From contig OZ231127.1 in NCBI GenBank assembly GCA_965153355.1, positions 50,344,001 through 50,408,000 of the forward strand: DNA of 64,000 bases. The letters run 5' to 3'. The translations under genes were made by a program, and so were the position numbers. Numbering within the stretch: position 1 is the first letter of the stretch; each line of letters opens with the position of its first letter. The stretch is from Flaccisagitta enflata (Eukaryota; Chaetognatha; Sagittoidea; Aphragmophora). Below are positions 23,908-39,237 of the stretch, one piece after another. The notes under the pieces are model-generated. The model worked only from the letters and a program-made list of their open reading frames with translations, searched no databases and had not been told where the DNA came from.

Positions 23908-24214
23908 ATCCCTGCTCGTTTTCTAAGAAGTCTGGGTCCATCCACGCGAGGATTAAAAGGCTTAGCATCAACTTTCCCTGCCTTTCGTCGAGAAAGTATT
24001 TGTAGAGCATGTTTTCTAATGATGGCAATTCCCGGTAAATATATTCTTGCACGATCGTTGCCATGAACTCATTGAATTGAAAACAAAAACAAGTGGAACC
24101 TCCATTTCCGCCTTCGACTTCGTTTTGACTTTCCAATGTGTAGTACAGACGGATCAATAATTTAGGCGTGTGGATGCGCCAAAAGGGCCTATTCACTGAA
24201 TCACGAACTATGAT
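23908..24214 (-). CDS. orphan exon-like segment, unknown protein
   Basis: On the minus strand an acceptor (CCTTTTTTCCAG) precedes an open segment of about 102 codons ending at a possible donor (GTATAA, complement of 23902-23907). The peptide contains NRPFWRIHTPKLLIRLYYTL and FNEFMATIVQEYIYRELPSL and looks like real coding sequence with hydrophobic periodicity, unlike the neighbouring repeats. It begins in phase 0 and ends in phase 1. No partner exon with the right phase was found. Family not recognised; it could be a gene or an old transposon fragment. Confidence 0.45.
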
Positions 24215-24237
24215 CTGGAAAAAAGGCCAGTCAAGGC

Positions 24238-24890
24238 CCATTCCACTGAAGCACTACATCGTGCTTCAGTGGAATTGGAATTTGTGCTTTAGTGGATTGA
24301 CTCTTGACCACTTTTCTTACTGAATTGGTAGAGTGCAAGTATTTTAGTGAAATAAGAAATTTTTTTTGACTTCTTTCAATTTAAACAAGAGAGGTTTTTT
24401 TCCTCTCTAAACTGTCATCTTTAAATATCTCCAAATATTTTTGCCTTATGAATCTTGTTTTTATTGTAAATACTTTTTTCTATCATGTCAATTTTTGTGT
24501 CTCTGAAAGAAAAAAGTTTTCTTACCTGCAATCTTTTTTCTCATGAATCTTGTTTTTATTTCAAATCTTTTTCCTATCATTTAAATATTTGTGACTCTGA
24601 AAAAAAAAAAATTTTACCTGCAATTGATGGAAATTAAGTTGTTGTTGAAATATGTTTTTTTTTCTGATATTAATATACACTTAGTAAGTGTTCTTAAGTA
24701 AAGAGAAACAGAGGGAGGTAAAAAGAAAACAGTAGATTTCTTGATTTCTTCAGATAAAAAAAGATTACTTTAATTTTTTTTTGCTGTGACAAAAATCAGT
24801 TATGTTCAATTCCACTGAAGCTCGAATTGCCAAAAGCACTAGTTACTTCTCATTCCACTGAAGCACTAGGGTGTGCTTCAGTGGAAATAA
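24238..24890. repeat. pair of perfect short hairpins flanking AT-rich DNA
   Basis: ATTCCACTGAAGCACTA...GTGCTTCAGTGGAAT hairpins occur at about 24240-24276 and again at about 24850-24884, with an extra half copy at about 24811-24825. The 570 bp between are AT-rich without an ORF. They may be ends of a non-autonomous element. Confidence 0.5.
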
Positions 24891-25407
24891 TTCTAACTTA
24901 AGCACGATTTTCGTGATTAAGAGGATGCCCCGCCAAAAGTTTAAGCAGCCCCCCCTACAACCCAAACGGCTTAACCGATTTTCACTCTACGGGCATCTCT
25001 GGATACCTTGAGAGAATTGATATGGCGCTACCGAGGCGATTTTCCAATTTCAACCATTAACCCCCTCCATGTGACCACCCTGGAGCCATCCCCGAGGCCT
25101 AAAAAATTGGAAAAAATTTCCTTTTCAAAATACGACTTTTTCTCAGCCGGATTGTGTGCACTGATTCTTTTAAGCTATACTTAATTACATTTTCAGCCCT
25201 TTCTTTCAGGATCTTTTTGCGTAACAATATGGATTTGTCGGCCAAGTGTCAATCTTTACCAAATTCAGGTTGGACCATGTCTTGAAAAACCTCAATTTTT
25301 TGGCAGAATATGTTCATTTGGGCCGTGGAAACAGATTTTTCCATTGCTCAAGACACCATTGTACAAGATTCTGTGGAAAAAATTTTAGATTTTGGGAAAT
25401 AGAAACA
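24891..25407. other. intergenic, no gene seen
   Basis: AT-rich sequence with a C-rich patch around 24940-24965 and 25060-25085. No exon or repeat family was recognised. Confidence 0.4.
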
Positions 25408-26370
25408 ACAACAACAACAACAACAGCAACAACAACAACCACAATAACAACCACAACCACAACCACAACAACCACAACAACCACAACAACCACAACAACC
25501 ACCACAACCACCACAACCACCACAACCACCACCACCACAACAACAACAACAACAACCACAACAACAACAACAACCACCACAACAACAACAACCACCACAA
25601 CAACAACAACCACCACAACAACAACAACAACCACCACCACAACAACAACAACAACCACCACCACCACTACAACAACAACAACCACCACCACCACCACCAC
25701 CACCACCACCACCACCACCACCACCACCAATACCACCACCACCACCACCACCACCACCAACATCACAACCACCACCACCACCACAACAACTACCACCACC
25801 ACAACAACCACCACCACCACCACCACAACAACCACCACCACCACCACCACAACAACCACCACCACCACCCCAACAACCACCACCACCACCACAACAACCA
25901 CCACCACCACCACCACCACAACAACCACCACCACCACCACAACAACCACCACCACCACCACAACAACCACCACCACCACAACAACCGCCACCACCACCAC
26001 AACAACAACCACCACCACCACAACAACAACAACCACCACCACCACCACAACAACAACAACCACCACCACAACAACAACCACCACAACAACAACAACAACC
26101 ACCACCACAACAACAACAACCACCACCACAACAACAACAACCACCACCACCACAACAACAACAACAACCACCACCACCACAACAACAACAACCACCACCA
26201 CCACCACAACAACAACAACCACCACAACAACAACAACAACCACCATAACAACAACAACAACCACCACAACAACAACAAGAACCACCACAACAACAACAAC
26301 CACCACAACAACAACAACTACCACCACAACAACAACCACAACAACAACGACGACGACGACGACGACGACG
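25408..26370. repeat. 1-kb CAA/CAC trinucleotide tract
   Basis: About 960 bp of interspersed CAA and CAC triplets, changing to CGA at the right end (about 26346-26370). Open in three plus frames (poly-Thr, poly-Asn/His, poly-Gln/Pro) and on the minus strand (poly-Val); none is credible as a protein. Confidence 0.97.
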
Positions 26371-26444
26371 AAAACAGCAGCGGCACGCTACGAGTCACTA
26401 CGACCGTCTGTTTAACCACTATTTCAAATTAACTTTACAACTTG

Positions 26445-26790
26445 ATGACAAGTCTATGACTAGTCTTGGACAAGTCAAGGACAAGTTAGGACAAGTCAAG
26501 GACAAGTTTAGGACAAGTCTAAGAAGAGTCTAGGACAAGTCAAGGACAACTTACAGTGTCTCTATGAAAAAATCAAGCCAAGTTAAGCACGTAACTTAAA
26601 GCAAAAATAAAACAGAGCAGTGGTTTTTCATTCCTGAATACAATTGGCACTTACCGGCTTCGTACAATAGGAATTTTTTTGCGCGCATTTTTCCGGCCTG
26701 CCCCATAGTATCGGGGACCACCATGCAAAGTCTCAAGTCATGGTGTTTTCATAAGGCTTCTTCCGATGTCTTTCGAGGTGTGATTATGGA
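26445..26790 (+). repeat. dispersed repeat, inverted copy of 20398-20760
   Basis: A tandem array of GGACAAGTCAA units (26445-26560) followed by the 140-150 bp segment (26648-26790) with CCACCATGCAAAGTCTCAAG and CTTCCGATGTCTTTCGAGGT. Confidence 0.75.
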
Positions 26791-28439
26791 TTTTAAGTCA
26801 GATTTGAAAAGAGAAGTAGCTCAATTTTGCAGTCAAAACGACCAAGATATCTACTGTTTTCACCGCAACTACCTCTTGGTTGTGATCAACAAACCACTCT
26901 CGCGGTCCCTAAATTGGATTGAAGATTGTTTTTCTCTTTTGTTCTAGTTAGTATAAATACAAAAATAACAAAAAACAATAAGATACAAGAGTTTTGTGCA
27001 CATGAGGGGGGAAAACATACCGTCAACCATAAGTGCTTCTAAACTTTTTTCCTAGATAGTAGAATTCTGAAAATATAGAAATACTGACAAAATTCAAAAG
27101 TCAATCATAAGCCTCCATAACATATGCACACAGAACCAAATTTGAGCACTTTGACCCATTTAATTTGGTTTTTGAAACTATTATCCAAAACCCTTGGAAA
27201 TGTGTTTTTTTTTCTTACACTTATGTTAAGTACACATGGGACTTATCTCACTTGTGTCATGATTCATGCTATGTTTCGAGTAGCCGGACCATCTAATTTT
27301 TAAGCCAATTTTTAAGCCAATTTTTAAGCCGGACCATCTAATTTTTAAGCCAATTTCGTTTTGAAACCGAAGGCGAAGGGATAACAGCTAATTTGTCTCG
27401 ACTGATCTAATCTAGTCCAGTCACTTCCAGTCGCTTTCCCCCTTTTCACGCGATCTCGGCCGTCTCTCTTTTACTTATTGCAAGATTGAGTTCGTCACCC
27501 GGGTTGAGTTGGGTTCATTTGAGAGTTGGCGAGAAATAAGTGACGCGGGGATCGTGGTCAAGACGAAAGGACCATCTGGCTGCAAGACTGAATGTGTGCA
27601 AATCTTTTTTTTCTCTCTCTGTAGGCAGTTTCAAATCAACTGTGAGCACTATATAAATTGCACACTGTACAAGTACTGCAAAAATGCGTCACCGAACGAC
27701 TCACTTTTCTCTCCTAGTATAACAATGGCAAAAATAAAAATTAGACGCTCAATATTTCTCAATAACTTGTAAACCACTAATGCTTTTTGCTTAAAATCTA
27801 TAAGCATATGAAAGAGCTTCGAAAACTCTACAAATCTAGACCAAGCAGAGATTTTTAGCTCAATTCGTTTAGAAATGACATAAGATTGAAGTTCAGTACT
27901 CAAATTCCTGATTGCTAAATAGAGCAGATTTCAGCGCCGGAAAATATGGCACTAATGGCACTATTTGTCTTACATATTCTGTAAAACGCAAAAATGAAAT
28001 AAATGATAGGAAAACAAAGGTAGAAATGAAGTATTTTTAATTCCCTACAAGATGGAACCAAGCAGAATTCATGATTTTGCTTCGTTTACAAGCTATATTA
28101 ATACAAAATTGGTTACTTTAAAAAAGATGAAAGCAAGATTTGAGATTTTTGAGTGGATATCTTTAAATAGTCATAACTTCCAAAGTTTTTATGCTAGAAT
28201 GATGGAAACAAGCTCAAAAGAAAGATTTTTTGAAGCTCTTTAAAATCGTCATGGATTAAAAGGTTCTAGCGTTTTTGATTACGATGCAATCAACAGTCAA
28301 AAGATCGCGTCTAGTTTTTTTTTTTTTTGCCAATGTTAGTCCACCTTTCATTGTCTTTTTAACATTCTTCGTCTTTTTCTGAGAGAATGTTTTTTCTTTC
28401 TTTCTGTTTGTCTTTTCTCTTCGCTTCTCTCTGTCTCTG

Positions 28440-28487
<48 letters not shown>

Positions 28488-28841
28488 TTCCCATGTCCTC
28501 CTCCTCTTATTGCAACCTTTCCTTGTGACCTTACCTTTCTCACTTTTCAACGCCCATCTCATGATACCCCAGCTTCCAATAGCAACCAAGCATTGAGGAA
28601 GAAGAGTAAGAGGAGAGAGAGAGGAGGGAGAGAAGGAGGAAGATGAGTTATTTCCATTTTCCTCATCACCTCTTTCCCAGAAGAAAAAACACCCAGTTTC
28701 TATTCACAAGATGTTCAACGATGACCCAAAGAGAACTCGGATTTTTCTTTTGCCTCATGCAAATCAACTTCACACGCACATTCGTCCTTTCTTTTTTATT
28801 TTGTCCGGAAAAAAAGGGAGGAAAAGGAATATGAAAAAGAG

Positions 28842-28938
<97 letters not shown>

Positions 28939-29183
28939 AAACAAGAATTAGGTCGCCCAAAAAACCCTCCGCCCAGGAGACACGGAACACTGTCGGAACT
29001 GGGAATGGTTTTCAGACAAGATATTCCTTTTTATAAGAACGTCACTTTTTGTCCAAACCCTCAATGTTCTTAAATTTTGGGCAGTTTCAAGGCTTTTACG
29101 TTCTTAAATTGTTCTTAGTTTGAATACAGCTTTTAACCTTTAATTAAGAATGTTCTAATTGGTTTGAGTTTGTCTTCTATGAA
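26791..29183. other. intergenic
   Basis: AT-rich, with a short AATTTTTAAGCC duplication (27295-27350), (CT)n at about 28440-28484 and (AG)n at 28845-28934. Scattered short ORFs have no exon-like features. Confidence 0.4.
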
Positions 29184-29355
29184 AACAAGGCCGGATACAC
29201 GGCCAATACCAGTTGCGGACGGGTGGGCAGGGGCGGAAATGCGCATTTTCACACTTTTCGACTCATGGTCACGGACGGACGGACAGACGGACGGACGGAC
29301 GGACTGACGGATGGAGGGACGGATAAAGGCTCTTATAGAGTTGCGTGTCCGCGAC
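29184..29355 (+). mobile_element. short hairpin-ended dispersed repeat, well preserved
   Basis: AACAAGGCCGGATACACGGCC at the left, then CAGTTGCGGACGGGTGGGC, a GGAC tetranucleotide run (29275-29315), and CTCTTATAGAGTTGCGTGTCCGC at the right. It shows the left/right subterminal inverted repeat TTGCGGAC/GTCCGC most clearly. Confidence 0.8.
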
Positions 29356-29885
29356 TGAAAAGATGGAAAATGTCAATGAAACAAAAAAACAGCAGGTTGA
29401 AAATTCTTAGTGAATGAAAATAGAGTAAAAGCACTGTAAAAATAAAAAACATTATAGAATTATGTCCTTGTTTATTATTTTCAATAAAAAATGAAGCTTT
29501 CTAACATTTTTAGCATGTTTTTAAATCCTAAAAGATTTTAAGCCTACTGTTCTTAACACCTGTACACATATTTTTGTCTAAGCATAGCATGCGTAAAAAT
29601 TATAAAAAGTATACTTGAAGTCTGACTACTTTGATGAAATCTTTACTGTAGTAGGCCAAGGGTCTGATTCAAGTTAAGTTAAAATTCCGTCTCACGAGGT
29701 CAACTGGAAGTATCGTGTTTGTGCGTTTCATACATGCCATGCTTTGACAATAATATGTGCACAGGTGTTAAATCTTAAAAGAAATAAAGGCTTCCAATGT
29801 TCTTAGCATGTTCTCAAATTTTGAAGGATTTTAAGCCTAACGTTCTTTTGAACTTTGTTCTTATAAAAAGAAATAAGTGTATTTC

Positions 29886-30310
29886 TATAGTACACGCTTT
29901 TCTTTGTGTAAGACCACTGTTTATAAGAACATCAGCCTCAGATTTGGCCAAAAAATAAAAACATGCTGAGCCTCAGATTTGAAAATAAGAAAAATATTTT
30001 TCAAAAAAACAAGTAAAATTAGATGAAACCCCCAAAATGATTGATATTTTGATAATGATTTTTAAAATAACAATTTATCTTTTATAAAATATCAATCTTA
30101 CAATTTTTTTACGTAATAAAATCTTTTTTTAACAATTGCTTATGTTATTTTATTACAATTATATAAACATGTTATTATAAAGAAATTATCTTATTCAAAA
30201 ATAAGAACATGTTAAGAACACTTGAGCCTCAAAACAGGGCTAAAAATAAGAACGCTGAGGCTCACTTCAAAAAACAATGTTCTTATAAAATGAAAAGCGT
30301 GTATAGCTAT
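29886..30310. mobile_element. MITE-like inverted repeat
   Basis: The ends TATAGTACACGCTTTTC and GAAAAGCGTGTATAGCTA are inverted copies, and inner segments (CATCAGCCTCAGATTTGGCC versus GGCTAAAAATAAGAACGCTG) also pair. The AT-rich core has no ORF. A clean target duplication was not seen. Confidence 0.65.
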
Positions 30311-31370
30311 ATAGGACAAATAGGAGACAGCAGAGTTCTACGCCTAGATACGATAAACGTCAAAACAATAAATGTTTTGGAATTGGAAATGGATCTCAAG
30401 ATGCATCCGGTTTAACCGTTTATGTCAGCGCCCCACGCTGAACAATTATTAGTAATTACCAGTTAAATCGGGTCTGGCATAAAAAAGTACCGATTTCTTT
30501 TAGATCTCCCGAAGAAATGTGTTTCTGTATTATGCCTAAGACCTGTAACCGAGCGGGAGTATTCCGAGAGCAACAAGGGAAAGTGGAACACTAGCATGCT
30601 TGTTTTTTTTTCTCCTGATTTCACTAAAATGAAAAGGTATCGTTAAGCATTTATAAACATGTCCGTCAGAATGTTGAGGGACGAGAGGCACGAGACTGTA
30701 TGGTACAAACTGCTTTCATAGAGTTTTCGAAACGAGGAATCTTTTTCTCTAAAACTACTGTTCAACTGTTCAACTGAAATTCAAACAACTTTTATCGACC
30801 AATCAATTCAACTCCTCACAAATCATTCTGCCCTGGACAGTAGAAAGGATGAACATTCGGGAAAAAATTTGCATAACCATACTAAAAATTTACGATTTAT
30901 ATTCCATTCTCAACACTTTTTAGTAGCCTGCTAAGCGACTCTATTCATATAATTATAAGGGGGCGTGTCCGTCGGTAGATAGGCATGTAGGAAGGTCGGT
31001 AATGCGGAAATTTAAATGACGCGAAATAGATTGATTTAGTCATATCTGCCCCTGCCCACCGGCTAGCGACTACTTATTGGCCTTGTATCCGGCCTTGTTT
31101 TGGTTTTCTAACACGGCGACGAATGATGAAAAAGAGGATCCGGAAAACAGAACCGTTGGATGAAGCAGAAGGAAGAGGAGGAAGAGGAGGTGATGGAAGA
31201 GAAGGAGATGGAAGAGGAAGAGGAGGAGATGGAAGAGGAAGAGGAGGCGATGGAAGAGGAAGAGGAGGAGATGGAAGATGAAGCGAACGTGAAAAAAGAG
31301 ACTGTTCTTTATGAAGTTTTCAATTTTCTTTGGTGAACTTTTTGCTCCCGACGTCATTTTTTAAACGTGA
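30311..31370. other. intergenic with dispersed repeat
   Basis: Mostly unique sequence, then a dispersed-repeat copy at 30920-31100 (TAGCCTGCTAAGCGACTC to CTTGTATCCGGCCTTG) and a GGAAGAGGA-type purine array (31160-31285). Confidence 0.5.
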
Positions 31371-31375
31371 TGCTT

Positions 31376-32290
31376 CTCCCTTTGGCGGCGCCGCACTGGT
31401 GGAGGCTGCGGGGGAAGTTGCAGCGGCTGCGTTGCTTCTCCTTTTGGAGGCGGTGGTGGAGGCTGTGGGGGAAGTAGCAGCGGCAGCGATGATTCTTCCT
31501 TTGGCGGCGGTGGTGGAGGCTGCAGGGGTAGTAGCAGAGGCTGCGTTGCTTCTCCCTTTGGCGGCGGTGGTGGAGGCTGTGGGGGAAGTAGCAGCAGCAG
31601 TGATGATTCTTCCTTTGGTGGTGGTGGTGGAGACTGTGGGGGTAGTAGCAGCAGCGCCGATGATTCTCCCTTTGGCGGTGGTGGTGGAGGCTGCGGGGGT
31701 AGTAGCAGCGGCAGTGATGATTCTCCCTTTGTCGGCGGTGGTCGAGGCTGTGGGGGTAGTGGCAGCGGTGGCGATGATCCTCCCTTTGGCGGTGGTGGTG
31801 GAGGCTACGGGGAAAAAGCAGCGGCTGCGTTGCTTCTCCCATTGGAGGCAGTGGTGGAGGCTATGGGGGTAGTTGCAGCGGCTGTGATGCCTCTCCCTTT
31901 GGCGGCGGTGGTGGAGGCTGTGGGGAGGGTAGCAGGGGCTGCGATCAATCTCCCTTCGGCGGCGATGGTGGACAGGCGGAGGCTGTGGGGTAGTAGCAGC
32001 AGCGGAGATACTTCTCCCTTAGGTGACGGTGGTGGAGGCTGCGGGAGTAGTAACAGCAGCGGCGGTACTTCTTCTAGTGGCAGTGTTGGTTGAGGCTGCA
32101 GAGGTAGAAGCAGCAGTTGCAATGGTTTTCCCTTCGGCGACGGTGGTGGAGGCTGTGGAGGAAGAAGAAGCGCTGGCGATACTTCTAGTGGCGGCGGTGG
32201 TCGAGGCTGCAGGGTTGGAAGCAGCGGCTGCGATGCATCTCCCTTTGGCGGCGGTGATGGATGCTGTGGGGGAATAGCAGCGGTGGTTAA
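31376..32290. repeat. 60-bp minisatellite, about 15 units
   Basis: Units carry CTCCCTTTGGCGGCGGTGG, AGGCTG(C/T)GGGGG and AGTAGCAGCGGC followed by a short variable part, close to 60 bp each (20 codons). Both strands are open through much of it (Ala/Val/Leu, Gly/Ser or His/Arg-rich repeats depending on frame), and frames shift between units. Coding status cannot be decided. Confidence 0.85.
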
Positions 32291-32700
32291 GGCTGCGCTG
32301 GTGGAGACTGCAGGGGTAGTAGCATGCTATAGCACCCGTATGAATACTATTTCTAGTGGTGGAGGCGGTGGTGGTGTTTCAGGGATGGTGATTTTAAAAG
32401 GTAGGACTTGTTATGGTTGGGTGGTTACTGCCTCTGAGATATGTAGATAATCCAGTGTGCAGTGGCGGTGATGGTGGAGGCCGCGGGGGTGGTGGAAGCG
32501 ATGTCGGGGCAGCGGCGGCAGCGCCGACGGCGTCAGATATTACGGGGGTAGTGGCAGCGGCGATCGAGGCAGCGGCAGTGGTTGCGGCGGCGCCGGCGGC
32601 GGCGGCCGCGGCGGCGGCGGCCGCGGCGGCGGCGGCGGCGGTGTCAATGATAGCGTCGGTGACTGTTGGGTTAAAAAAGTGATGCCTTGATGAGAGTTCA
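32291..32700. repeat. GGT/GCG-rich tail of the 60-bp array
   Basis: Degenerate units grade into a (GCG)n run at about 32575-32640 that includes two GGCGGCCGCGGC blocks. Confidence 0.75.
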
Positions 32701-34800
<2,100 letters not shown>

Positions 34801-35522
34801 CAGGGTGTTTCATGCCAAATTAGATAAAAGAAAAGGATGCCATTCTGCCTCTAAAAAAGCAAAAATAGTTCTGAAAAAAGATACAAAGAGCACTTATGCT
34901 CCGACTTTTTGTGTAACAAGGCCGGATACACGGCTACCGAAGTCGCTTGCGGGTGGGCAGGGGCCATATTTGAGGCAGCTAGACCATTTTGGCAGGAGCA
35001 GTGACATAAAAATCATAAAAAAAGTAAAGTGTGACCAACAGACCGACCGACAAAGCGGGGTGTAGAGTCGCGTGGCACGCGACTAAAAATTTCATGGGTT
35101 TGGGTCAAATATTTTGGCCACAATATCAATTTGATGTAAAATGAACATTTAAAGGAGAAGCTCTTTTAACATAATTTTTCATTTTGAAAATTCTTCTTTG
35201 AAGTGCTCTTTTTTCTAAACGGCTGGACCCACATATGCCAGATTGGTCTCAAATCAAAACTTATCAAATTTGTAACTCAAATGAGAGCACTTTAAAGAAG
35301 AACTTTTAAAATCAAAATTATGTTAAAAGAGCTTCTCCTGTAAATTCTCATTTTACTTCAATTTGATGTTGTGGCCCAGATATTTGACCCAAACCCATGA
35401 AATTTTTACATAAAAAATCGGAGCTCAAGAGCTCTTTGAATTTTTTTTCAGAACTTTTTTTACATTTTTAGAAGCAGAATGGCATCGTTTTCTTATATCT
35501 ATTTTGGCATGAAACACCATGT
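34801..35522. mobile_element. palindromic MITE interrupted by a dispersed repeat
   Basis: Outer arms (CAGGGTGTTTCATGCC... and ...GGCATGAAACACC) and inner arms (35085-35230 and 35285-35400) pair along their length, giving a foldback element of about 550 bp. A 170-bp dispersed repeat sits only in the left arm, so the right arm shows the uninterrupted sequence. Confidence 0.85.
34915..35084 (+). mobile_element. dispersed repeat with defined insertion boundaries
   Basis: Compared with the right arm of the surrounding palindrome (junction near 35407/35408), exactly the segment starting AACAAGGCC and ending GGCACGCGACT is extra, within 1-2 bases because of flanking A residues. No longer target duplication is present. 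Confidence 0.85.
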
Positions 35523-35807
35523 ACATTTGTTCTTTGATATCTTTAAAACAATTTTAATTAATATAATACTATAAAAACTGTAAAGATGAATAGGACGGAA
35601 TGACTGCCAAGCTTACGATCACGCATAAAGTGTGAGTAAAAAATCTTTTTGACGGAACTCAATCTTAATTTGCACCAATCAAGTTCAATTCATCTGAAAA
35701 GAAAAGAAAGAAAACAAGTGACGGGGTCACAATATTCTTGCGGATGGGTGGGCAGGGGCCTCCAACCCCTATCCACACCCCACGCCCCCCACACATACAC
35801 AACCAGT
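35523..35807. other. intergenic
   Basis: Contains the left part of a GTGAC-variant dispersed repeat at about 35717-35775 (AACAAGTGACGGGGTCAC). Nothing else was recognised. Confidence 0.4.
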
Positions 35808-36503
35808 CGCCAAGGGCAATATGTGGTCAGCGATACCTGTTGCCCTGCTTTGTATATTTCTGATTGTAGGTGAAGGTTAACAGGGCAGCAGCCTCAAAGG
35901 GGACGACATCCTGTAGAACGAAGGGGGATCTTCTGGTCAATTGAGTTTGTGAGGTTAGGATTTGAGCCTCGAGGTTGGGATTTAAACCTGGCTGCTGGAA
36001 TTTGAGCCTCCAGGCTGGAATTTGAGCCTCAAGATAGGAATTATAGCCATGAGGCTTGGATTTGAGCCTCGAGGCTGGGATTTGAGCCTCAAAGCTGGGA
36101 TTTGATCCTCGAGGCTGGGATTTGAGCCTCATGGCTGGGGTTTCAGCCTCAAGGCTGGGATTTGAGGCTCGAGACTGGGATTTGAGCCTCAAGGCTAGAA
36201 TTTGAGCCTCGAGCCTGGAATTTGAGCCTTGAGGCTGGGATTTGAGCCTTGAAGCTAGGATTTGAGCCACAAGGCTAGAATTTGAGCCTTATGGCTGAAA
36301 GTTGAGCCTCAAGGTTAGAATTTGAGCAAGGCTGGGATTTGAGCCTTGAGGCTGGGATTTGAGCCCCGAGGCTGGGATTTCAGCCCTGAGGCTAGGGGGG
36401 GATGAACTAACAAACCAAGAAACAAATTTACGAATTAATAAAGGGACAAAAGTTCCCCTGTGTTCTACAAGACATCGTCCCCTTCGGGGCCGCTGCCCAA
36501 AAA
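35808..36503. mobile_element. foldback-like element with GAGCCTCGAGGCTGGG minisatellite
   Basis: Shares the AAGGGCAATATGTGGTCAGC start and the CCCCTTCGGGGCCGCTGCCC end with the 23.4-kb element. The core has about 20 units of 20-21 bp of the type GGCTGGGATTTGAGCCTCGA, all in one orientation, so this copy is not a full palindrome. Confidence 0.8.
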
Positions 36504-36602
36504 GCATCGAAAACGCTCATTTTTGCACTTTTTGACTTGTGTATATGGACCAACGGATGGACGGACAAAGCCTCTCATAGAATTGCGTGTCCGCAACTTA
36601 AA
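36495..36602 (+). mobile_element. right half of a dispersed repeat
   Basis: Starts at the foldback element's edge and ends CTCATAGAATTGCGTGTCCGCAACT. Confidence 0.6.
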
Positions 36603-37069
36603 AAATAAAGAAGTAAAAAAAGACTTTCCGCCCCGACTTTGAATCATCAGTAGATGTGATTTCAACCACCTGAATCTGCTTCCCGCAAACGCTGGAGTAA
36701 CAAATTGGAGTAATTAAGGTGCATTTCTTTTCATTTTTTTATTTTTCATTTCTTTATTCTTTATTCTGTATTCCATCTCAAGGTAAGTGGTTGTTTTGTT
36801 TATGTTCTCTCATGTACTGTGATAAAGATATTCTGTATCTTTGTCGCTGTCATGTCCTTCCCAATGCTTTTGACTTTTATTCCGTTCCCCAATCTATGGT
36901 CTTTTTCGCCATCTACTTGTTTGTGGTCATTTTTGGTTGTTAGTGGTTACCCGTGGTTGTCTGTGAGCTGTGTTTGTCCCAGTCTCAGGTCGTCCTTTTT
37001 CCTCACCTTACCTCACCAAGTTTTCTCCGACTATGTTAGACACCGCAACGTTTTTTTTTTTGTAGTTTT
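36603..37069. other. intergenic, no gene seen
   Basis: AT-rich. ORFs at 36719-36943 and 36819-37068 are Phe/Leu/Val-rich without family features. Confidence 0.4.
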
Positions 37070-38066
37070 CAGTCGCGTGCTACGCGTGCTACGCGTCTCT
37101 ACACCCCGCTTTGTCGGTCCGTCGGTCGGTTGGTTGGTCAGTCAGTTGGTCGGTCAGTCGGTTGGTCGGTCCTCTTTTTACTTTTTCGGCGTTTTTAAGC
37201 TTTTTGGGCTCACAGCGCCTTCCCAAATGCCATTACAAGTCATTTTAAGTCACATTAAGTCATTCTAAGTCATTCTAAGTCATTTTAAGTCATATTAAGT
37301 TATATTATTCATATCAAGTGACCCTCCGTCACTTGTTGCTTTTTGAAAATCATTATTTTATATGATTTTCACATTTTTTTGGGAAAATCCTCATGTTATC
37401 CAAGAAGTGCTATGTAACTTCAATAAAATACAATCATTCTTATTAATCTAATAAAAGAAATAACGCAAATATCAAAGAAACTTGAACACACCATGTTTTT
37501 TCCTCACTCAAAAATATGCAATTTTCGCGTTTTTTTTTAAGTATGAATATCTTGAAATTACCTTAGAAATTTTTAGGTAATAGTAGTTTTTCTTAAAATA
37601 AATGTTTTAGGATGGGAAAAATGCCTTCCGACATTTGTACACAATTTTCCCTATTTGGTTCTGTACATATCTCTGCCTATTCTTTATATTAAGTCACTAA
37701 AGTCACTAAGGTCAATATGGTCATAAAAGTCATTTTAAGTCATTATAAGTCATTTCAGGTCACCTAGAGTCATTTAAACTCAATTCAAGTAATCTTAAGC
37801 TATTTATGTCCGGCACGCGACTTATAGGTGGTGGCCTTGTTGATAGTGGAGTTAGTGTATGACGCATCAAGTAAATATTTGTCAGTGGGTCAGAACCAAT
37901 GGGTGTACAAGTCTTTGTAACTTTTTAGTCGCAGACACGCAACTCTACACCTTGCCATGTTGGTTGGTAGGTCCGTCTATCACAGTCCTGAATTACGAGT
38001 GGTTTTTGCTTTACTGCCCCTGCCCAACCGTCCGCGACTGTCTTGCTGTGTGTCCGGCCTTGTTTA
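37070..38066 (-). mobile_element. dispersed-repeat cluster with AAGTCATTTT arrays
   Basis: A copy at 37070-37338 (AGTCGCGTGCTACGCG start, GGTC tract, AAGTGACCCTCCGTCACTT terminal hairpin) has an array of about 10-bp AAGTCATTTT-type units near its end. A second such array lies at about 37690-37795 beside a decayed copy. A third, well-preserved copy occupies 37923-38066 (AGTCGCAGACACGCAACT to GTCCGGCCTTG). Confidence 0.65.

Positions 38067-39237
<1,171 letters not shown>

Noticed and set aside
25246-26432. ORFs of 340-390 codons (poly-Thr, poly-Val, Asn/His-rich)
   Set aside because: Entirely a CAA/CAC simple repeat; no non-repetitive coding sequence is attached.
32560-32645. CpG-island promoter
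   Set aside because: The GCG run is the end of a minisatellite and no gene starts nearby.
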